DNA from: Herbiconiux flava
Lineage (GTDB): Bacteria > Actinomycetota > Actinomycetes > Actinomycetales > Microbacteriaceae
Length of the DNA: 64,000 nucleotides
Reading direction: 5' to 3'
Assembly: GCF_013409865.1 (NCBI RefSeq)
Contig: NZ_JACCBM010000001.1
Span: 930,001-994,000, forward strand
Shown here: positions 59,292 to 64,000 of the stretch, piece after piece
How positions within the stretch are numbered: position 1 is the stretch's first letter
How the letters are laid out: each line of letters opens with the position of its first letter
The notes under the pieces: generated by a model
What the model was told of the DNA's origin: nothing
What the model saw: the letters and a program-made list of their open reading frames with translations, nothing else
The model's database searches: none
Translations under genes and position numbers: made by a program

Positions 59292-59465
59292 ATGAGTGCA
59301 GGCGACAAGATCGAGAACGCGGCGGAGAAGCTGGGCGGCAAGGCCAAGGAGGCCTTCGGCAAGGCGACCGACGACGACTCGAAGGTGGCGGAAGGCCGCG
59401 CCGACCAGTCGAAGGCCGACCTGAAGAACGCCGGCGAGAACGTCAAGGACGCGTTCAAGAACTGA
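59292..59465 (+). CDS. CsbD-family stress protein
   Basis: A 57-residue, very charged protein. It follows the CsbD pattern: KIENAAEKLGGKAKEAFGKA, TDDDSKVAEGRADQSKADLK. CsbD proteins accumulate under general stress in many bacteria; their biochemical role is unknown. GAGAGAGGAG upstream of the ATG gives a good ribosome site. It is followed by a strong hairpin, so it is probably a single-gene unit. Confidence 0.9.
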   Translation: MSAGDKIENAAEKLGGKAKEAFGKATDDDSKVAEGRADQSKADLKNAGENVKDAFKN

Positions 59466-59487
59466 CCGCGCGATCGCAGCAGCCGAC

Positions 59488-59519
59488 ACGGCCCTCCACC
59501 CTCCGGGGCGGGGGGCCGT
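59488..59519. terminator. Hairpin between csbD-like and LacI genes
   Basis: ACGGCCC (59488-59494) pairs with GGGCCGT (59513-59519), with further GC pairing inside. It lies between convergent genes and probably works in both directions. Confidence 0.65.
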
Positions 59520-59525
59520 TCGCGT

Positions 59526-60545
59526 TCAGGCCGAGCCGCGCCGCACGAGCGACGTCGGGATGACCGTGCGCCGCGGCACGTCCTCGCCCGCGATGAGCGC
59601 GATCAGCACCTCGGCCATCGCCTCGCCGAACTCCATCGCGGGCTGCCGCACGGTCGTCAGCGGTGGGCTCAACGTCGCCGCGAAGGTGTCGTCGTCGAAG
59701 CCGATCACCGCCACGTCGTCGGGAACGCGCCGCCCGTGTGCCGCCAGCACCCGCATCGCGCCGGCCGCCATCTGGTCGTTCGCCACGAACAGGGCGTCGA
59801 GCCCGGGCTCGCGGGCGAGCATCCGCTCGGCTGCCTCGGCCCCGGAGTCCTGCGTGAAGTCGCCGAACTCCACGAGGTCGACGGATGCGCGTCCCGCCCC
59901 CGAGGCCGCCACGGCCTCCCGCCAGCCGACCAGCCGGTCGAGCCCCGCGGGCATGTCCTGCCGCCCGGCGATCGTGCCGATGCGCGTGCGGCCGAGGCCG
60001 AGCAGGTGGGCGACGGCTCGGCGGGCGCTGTCGACGTTGTCGACGTCGACGTGGTGCCGGTCGGTCAGGCCGGGGATGAGCGGCCGCCCGCCGAAGACCA
60101 TCGGCAGGGCCGAGCCCAGGCCGACGTAGGAGTGGTCCTCGGCGTGGTGCGAGACCACGAGGGCGCCGTCGACGTTGCCGCCCTGCAGGTAGCGGCGGGT
60201 CTTCTCGGGGCGCGACTCCGACGCGATCAGCAGGTTCAGCGTGTAGTCGGTGTCGCCGAGCACCCGTGCGACGCCGCGCACGACGGGCGCGAAGAACGGG
60301 TCGGCGAACACCGTCGACGCCGACTCCGGCACGATCAGGGCGATCACGTCGGCCCGCCGGCTCGCGAGCGAGCGGGCGACGCGGTTCGGCACGTAGTCGA
60401 GCCGCGCGACCGCCGCCTGCACCTGCGCGATGATGTCGGGCGCGACCGAGGTCGATCCGTTCACCACCCGCGACACCGTGGCACGCGAGACGCCGGCCTC
60501 GGCGGCCACCATCTCGAGCGTCGGCGTGCGTGCGCCCCGATTCAC
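59526..60545 (-). CDS. LacI-family regulator of the beta-glucosidase
   Basis: A 339-residue repressor with a LacI helix-turn-helix (PTLEMVAAEAGVSRATVSRV then VNGSTSVAPDIIAQVQAAVA) and a sugar-binding domain (ADVIALIVPESASTVFADPF; DALFVANDQMAAGAMRVLAA; VAVIGFDDDTFAATLSPPLT). It begins three bases after the beta-glucosidase stop, so the two are one operon. Its likely operator is the palindrome upstream of the glucosidase; binding would be released by a beta-glucoside such as cellobiose. Confidence 0.92.
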   Translation of the reverse strand: MNRGARTPTLEMVAAEAGVSRATVSRVVNGSTSVAPDIIAQVQAAVARLDYVPNRVARSLASRRADVIALIVPESASTVFADPFFAPVVRGVARVLGDTDYTLNLLIASESRPEKTRRYLQGGNVDGALVVSHHAEDHSYVGLGSALPMVFGGRPLIPGLTDRHHVDVDNVDSARRAVAHLLGLGRTRIGTIAGRQDMPAGLDRLVGWREAVAASGAGRASVDLVEFGDFTQDSGAEAAERMLAREPGLDALFVANDQMAAGAMRVLAAHGRRVPDDVAVIGFDDDTFAATLSPPLTTVRQPAMEFGEAMAEVLIALIAGEDVPRRTVIPTSLVRRGSA

Positions 60546-60548
60546 CGG

Positions 60549-62120
60549 CTAGCCGAGCACGCCGGCCGACGCCGGGTCGACGGCCCGAGCATCCGTCGCC
60601 CCGTCGGAGACGCCCGAAGCCGAAGCCGCAGCCGAAGCCGCAGCCGCAGCTGAAGCCGCGCCCGCGCCCGAACCCGCGCCCGCCGCAGCGGAGGCCGAGG
60701 CCGCCGCGATCTGCGCCGCGTACGCCAGCGCGCTGTCCTTCGGCATGCGCTCGAGCGTCTCGTAGTCGACCCGCACGATGCCGAAGCGCTTGCCGTAGCC
60801 CCAGCCCCACTCGAAGTTGTCGAGCAGCGACCAGACGAAGTAGCCGCGCACGTCGGCGCCGGCGGCGATCGCATCCGACACCGCCCGGATGTGGTCGACG
60901 ATGTACTTCGTGCGCAGCTCGTCGTGGATCGCGCCGTCGGCCGACACCTCGTCGTCGTAGGCGGCGCCGTTCTCGGTGACGTAGAGCGGCGGAAGCGTCG
61001 GGTACTCCTCGCCGAGGCGCACGAGCAGACGGGTCAGCCCGCTCGGGTTGACCTCCCAGCCCATGCCCGTCAGCGGCAGGCCGCGCAGCGGGAAGGTCAC
61101 GTACTCCGAGCCGACGAACGGCGAGCCCACCGAGCGGATGCCCCCGGCCACCGCGTGCGGATCGGCCGGCACGAGCGACGGATCGGCCGGCACCTCGAGC
61201 GGGTGCCCGCTGACCATGTCGTCGTGGTAGTGGTTCACGCCGAGGAAGTCGAGCGGCTGCGCGATGATCTCGAGGTCGCCCGGGCGCACCAGGGCGTCGT
61301 CGCCGAAGGTCAGGCCGAGGTCGGCGAGGTCGGTGCGGATGTCGTCGGGGTACTCCCCGCGCAGCAGCGGGTCGAGGAAGATGCGGTTGTTCAGCGCGTC
61401 GACGCGGCGGGCGGCCTCGAGGTCGACCGGGTCGCCGGCGTCTTTCGGGATGGCGTTGGTGAGGTTCAGCGTGATGCCGATGTGCTGGGCGCCGAGCTCG
61501 CGCAGGCGCTGCACGGCGAGACCGTGGCCGAGGTGCTGGTGGTGCACGGCGGCGATCGCGGCGGCGGGCTCCTGGCGGCCGGGGGCGTGCACGCCCGAGG
61601 CGTAGCCGAGCAGCGAGGAGCAGAACGGCTCGTTGAAGGTGGTCCAGTTGGCGACGCGGTCGCCGAGGGCGCCGTGCACGATCTCGGCGTACTCGGCGAA
61701 GCGGTAGGCGGTGTCGCGGTTCGCCCAGCCGCCCTTCTCCTCGACGGCCTGCGGCAGGTCCCAGTGGTAGAGCGTCAGCCAGGGCAGCACGCCCGCCTCG
61801 AGCAGCTCGTCGACGAGCCGCGAGTAGAAGTCGAGCCCCGCGGGGTTCACGTCGCGGTCACCGGGGCGGATGCGCGCCCAGCTCGTCGAGAAGCGGTACG
61901 ACTGCAGGCCGAGCCGCTTCATCAGCGCGACGTCCTCCGGCATGCGGTGGTAGTGGTCGACGGCGACGTCGGGGGTGTCGCCGTTCAGCACGGCACCGGG
62001 AACGCGGGAGAAGGTGTCCCAGACCGAGGCCTCCTTGCCGTCCTCGAAGGCGGCGCCCTCGATCTGCGCGGCGGCGGTCGCCGATCCCCAGAGGAATCCG
62101 GGCGGGAATGAGGTGGTCAT
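60549..62120 (-). CDS. Family 1 beta-glucosidase
   Basis: A 523-residue cytoplasmic TIM-barrel hydrolase. The N-terminus FPPGFLWGSATAAAQIEGAA, the acid/base Glu164 in TTFNEPF and the nucleophile Glu383 in YVTENGAA define GH1. It would hydrolyse cellobiose or other beta-glucosides. A C-terminal tail of about 55 residues is almost only Ala/Ser/Gly (ASASAAAGAGSGAGAASAAA), encoded by imperfect short repeats, and is not needed for the fold. The ATG at 62120 has AAGGAG eleven bases upstream; a GTG at 62129 is too close to it. Confidence 0.94.
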   Translation of the reverse strand: MTTSFPPGFLWGSATAAAQIEGAAFEDGKEASVWDTFSRVPGAVLNGDTPDVAVDHYHRMPEDVALMKRLGLQSYRFSTSWARIRPGDRDVNPAGLDFYSRLVDELLEAGVLPWLTLYHWDLPQAVEEKGGWANRDTAYRFAEYAEIVHGALGDRVANWTTFNEPFCSSLLGYASGVHAPGRQEPAAAIAAVHHQHLGHGLAVQRLRELGAQHIGITLNLTNAIPKDAGDPVDLEAARRVDALNNRIFLDPLLRGEYPDDIRTDLADLGLTFGDDALVRPGDLEIIAQPLDFLGVNHYHDDMVSGHPLEVPADPSLVPADPHAVAGGIRSVGSPFVGSEYVTFPLRGLPLTGMGWEVNPSGLTRLLVRLGEEYPTLPPLYVTENGAAYDDEVSADGAIHDELRTKYIVDHIRAVSDAIAAGADVRGYFVWSLLDNFEWGWGYGKRFGIVRVDYETLERMPKDSALAYAAQIAAASASAAAGAGSGAGAASAAAAASAAASASGVSDGATDARAVDPASAGVLG

Positions 62121-62168
62121 GCGGGGCACTGCTCCTTTGCCTGGTGCTGCACGCTCGCTCCGGGTGCG

Positions 62169-62182
62169 AGAGAGCGCTCTCT
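62169..62182. promoter_or_regulatory. Palindromic LacI-type operator before the beta-glucosidase
   Basis: AGAGAGCGCTCTCT is a perfect 14-base palindrome with the central GAGCGCTC known from CebR/BglR-type repressor sites. It lies 49 bases upstream of the beta-glucosidase start and between the two divergent genes. Confidence 0.8.
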
Positions 62183-62263
62183 GCAGTGTACAGGGCCGCC
62201 TCCGTCGTAACAGAACTTCGCATAGGGCGAGGCATCCGGATGCGCGTGCGACCCTGGTTCATC

Positions 62264-63712
62264 ATGACCGACGACTCCCGCACCCCCCGCCACGGTTTCG
62301 CCACCCGCCAGGTTCACGCCGGTGACGTGCGGGGCGACGGCATCAACTCCCGCGTCACACCGGTTCACCTCACCGCCGGCTTCGTGTTCGACGACTTCGC
62401 GCAGGCAGAGGACCGGTTCTCGGGCGCCGACGACGGCTTCAGCTACACGCGCCTCGCCAACCCGACGAACGCCGCGGTCGAACGCCGCATCGCCGCCCTC
62501 GAGGGCGGCACCGAGGCGGTGCTCGTGGGCAGCGGGCAGGCCGCGGTCACCGTCGCCGTGCTCGGGCTGCTGCAGGCGGGCGACCACCTCGTCTCGGCCA
62601 ACAGCATCTACGAGGGCTCGCGCGGGCTCTTCCTCGACAACTTCGCCCGGCTCGGCATCGAGACCGACTTCGTGGTCGACGCGAACGACCCGCTGGCGTG
62701 GGAGCTCGCGGTGCGGCCGACCACCCGGGCGTTCTTCGTCGAGTCGATCCCCAACCCGAAGAACGACATCGTCGACCTCGCGCTGGTGGCCGAGGTCGCG
62801 CACCGGCATGGCATCCCGCTGATCGTCGACAACACCTTCGCGACGCCCTACCTGCTGCGTCCGCTCGAGCACGGGGGCGACGTCGTGGTTCACTCGGCAA
62901 GCAAGTTCCTCGCGGGGCACGGGGCGGTGCTCGGCGGCGTGGTGGTCGCGGGCTCGACCTTCGACTGGGACGGTACTGCGGCGGATGGCACGGCCCGCTT
63001 CCCGCACCTGACGAACCCGGTGCGCTCGCTGGGCGACCGTTCGTTCGCCCAGCGCTTCGGCCGGGGCGCGTTCCTCGCCTACGCGCGCGACGTGGTGGCC
63101 GCACGACTCGGGCCGACGCCCTCGCCGCTGAACGCGTTCCTGATCCAGCAGGGCATCGAGACGCTGTCGCTCCGGGTCGACCGGCAGTCGTCGTCGGCGC
63201 TGGCGATCGCGAGCTGGCTCGAACAGCGGCCCGAGGTGGCGAGCGTGGACCACGCCGGGCTGCCCTCGAGCGCGTACCACGAGCTGGCGCAGCGCTACCT
63301 GCCCGACGGCCAGGGCGCCGTGTTCGCGTTCACGCTGCACGGCGGGCTCGAGGCGGCGAAGACCTTCTACGACCGGCTCGAGCTCTTCACCCGCATGACG
63401 CACCTCGGCGACGTGCGCTCGCTCGTGCTGCACCCGGCGACGACCACGCACGCCTGGCGCACGCCCGAGCAGCGTGCGGAGGCGGGCATCGCGCCAGGAC
63501 TCCTGCGCCTGTCCATCGGCGTCGAGGACCCGGCCGACCTCACGGCCGACCTCGCCCAGGCGCTCGCGGGACTGCCGAGGGCCGCGGCGGCACCGGCTCC
63601 TGACGCCGCCGCGACCGCCGACGCCGCGACCGCCGACGTCGCGTCGGCCGGCTCGGGCGCCACCGCTCCCGCCCCCACCTCCGCCTCCGCGCGAAGCGGC
63701 GTACCCGCGTGA
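62264..63712 (+). CDS. O-acetylhomoserine sulfhydrylase-like Cys/Met-metabolism PLP enzyme
   Basis: A 482-residue fold-type I PLP enzyme. Features: FATRQVHAGDVRGDGINSRV, YTRLANPTNAAVERRIAALE, GSGQAAVTVAVLGLLQAGDH, VESIPNPKNDIVD and SASKFLAGHG with PLP Lys214. The TPVHLTAGFVFDD start and the long insertion are those of MetY, which makes homocysteine from O-acetylhomoserine and sulfide. The last 50 residues are an Ala/Thr/Pro-rich tail. The start at 62264 begins the family similarity; an upstream ATG at 62240 is possible. It overlaps the next gene (GTGA), whose monooxygenase family often works on sulfur compounds. Confidence 0.88.
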   Translation: MTDDSRTPRHGFATRQVHAGDVRGDGINSRVTPVHLTAGFVFDDFAQAEDRFSGADDGFSYTRLANPTNAAVERRIAALEGGTEAVLVGSGQAAVTVAVLGLLQAGDHLVSANSIYEGSRGLFLDNFARLGIETDFVVDANDPLAWELAVRPTTRAFFVESIPNPKNDIVDLALVAEVAHRHGIPLIVDNTFATPYLLRPLEHGGDVVVHSASKFLAGHGAVLGGVVVAGSTFDWDGTAADGTARFPHLTNPVRSLGDRSFAQRFGRGAFLAYARDVVAARLGPTPSPLNAFLIQQGIETLSLRVDRQSSSALAIASWLEQRPEVASVDHAGLPSSAYHELAQRYLPDGQGAVFAFTLHGGLEAAKTFYDRLELFTRMTHLGDVRSLVLHPATTTHAWRTPEQRAEAGIAPGLLRLSIGVEDPADLTADLAQALAGLPRAAAAPAPDAAATADAATADVASAGSGATAPAPTSASARSGVPA

Positions 63713-64000
63713 GCCGCCTCCAGCACTTCGGCTGGTTCCTCTCGCGCGGCTTCGGACCGCACGGCTGGGGCCACCCGTACTGGGACTGGAACGACCGCTG
63801 GACGAGCCCGAAGCTCTACCAGCAGTCCGCCCGCGACCTCGAGCGCGCCGGCTTCGACCTCGTCATCATCGAGGACGCCCTCTCCCTCGGCAACGCCGAC
63901 ACCCTCGACCTCCGCATCCGGTCCGCGTACGGCGGCCCCAAGCACGACCCACTGCTGCTCGCGCCCTACCTCTTCGCCGCGACGGAGCACCTCGGCATCG
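63709..64000 (+). CDS. NtaA/SnaA/DszA-type flavin monooxygenase, cut by the window end
   Basis: The first 97 residues of an LLM-class FMNH2-dependent monooxygenase. The start reads VSRLQHFGWFLSRGFGPHGW, then SARDLERAGFDLVIIEDALS and KHDPLLLAPYLFAATEHLGI, matching the nitrilotriacetate/desulfurisation family. The GTG overlaps the MetY-like stop by four bases, so the two are co-translated. Together they suggest release of sulfite from an organosulfur compound and its use in homocysteine or methionine synthesis; this is inference. Confidence 0.82.
   Translation, partial: MSRLQHFGWFLSRGFGPHGWGHPYWDWNDRWTSPKLYQQSARDLERAGFDLVIIEDALSLGNADTLDLRIRSAYGGPKHDPLLLAPYLFAATEHLGI

Noticed and set aside
1..64000. 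tRNA, rRNA, riboswitch or CRISPR features.
   Set aside because: No cloverleaf, conserved aptamer core or spaced repeat array could be recognised by reading; short RNAs could still be missed.

Overview
The window is about 72% GC, with short intergenic gaps, many 1-4 base ATGA/GTGA gene overlaps, an L-rhamnose isomerase of the RhaI type, DUF222-HNH and CW_binding_2 proteins, F420-type and LLM flavoproteins, and a strong bias for the hexamer GGATGC/GCATCC. Together these point to an actinobacterium, most likely a Microbacteriaceae member (soil or plant associated). It looks like ordinary chromosome. I see no tRNA, rRNA, CRISPR array, phage or insertion sequence.

Layout. 1-8.1 kb: the end of xylose isomerase, then a leftward nucleobase/nucleoside uptake operon (BMP lipoprotein, double ABC ATPase, two permeases of which one carries a frameshift, fungal-type cytosine deaminase) with a divergent PucR regulator. 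8.1-11.9 kb: a GntR regulator divergent from DUF1989, flavin reductase and a lone substrate-binding lipoprotein. 11.9-15.7 kb: an EamA exporter, then L-rhamnose isomerase and mutarotase divergent from a LacI regulator with three shared operator-like sites. 15.8-18.6 kb: a two-component system followed by a DUF4097 membrane protein. 18.7-20.8 kb: a sortase-type surface protein. 20.9-24.4 kb: an ATP-grasp / alpha-E / transglutaminase operon. 24.5-26.8 kb: two alpha/beta hydrolases. 26.8-28.7 kb: a lower-GC CW_binding_2 surface protein. 28.8-32.4 kb: a disaccharide phosphorylase with beta-phosphoglucomutase. 32.5-36.5 kb: a citrate symporter divergent from a CitA/CitB-like pair. 36.6-40.9 kb: lipoate ligase, an HbpS/UPF0303 protein, a DUF222-HNH nuclease and an LLM oxidoreductase. 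41-47.4 kb: an acyltransferase, a small cyclodeaminase, a GNAT, an orphan DNA methyltransferase and a large kinase-aminotransferase fusion. 47.5-52 kb: a glycosyltransferase/WcbI cluster. 52-57.3 kb: an iron-siderophore uptake operon with two DtxR/IdeR-type boxes. 57.5-59.5 kb: an Lrp regulator divergent from an amino-acid dehydrogenase, then CsbD. 59.5-62.1 kb: beta-glucosidase and its LacI regulator. 62.3 kb to the end: an O-acetylhomoserine sulfhydrylase-like enzyme and the start of an NtaA/DszA-type monooxygenase.

The genes describe a heterotroph that takes up plant sugars (xylose, rhamnose, beta-glucosides, disaccharides), citrate, nucleobases and chelated iron, each module having its own local regulator. 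Two features run through the whole window. At least fifteen start codons sit exactly 6 nt after a TANNNT-like -10 hexamer, as expected for leaderless mRNAs. Several proteins also carry in-frame short tandem repeats in their tails or linkers.

The observations most worth following are the ATP-grasp/alpha-E/transglutaminase operon, the APH-degenerate M23-aminotransferase fusion with its twin upstream sites, the iron box lying on a start codon, the frameshifted permease, and the paired propeller surface proteins with different cell-wall anchors.
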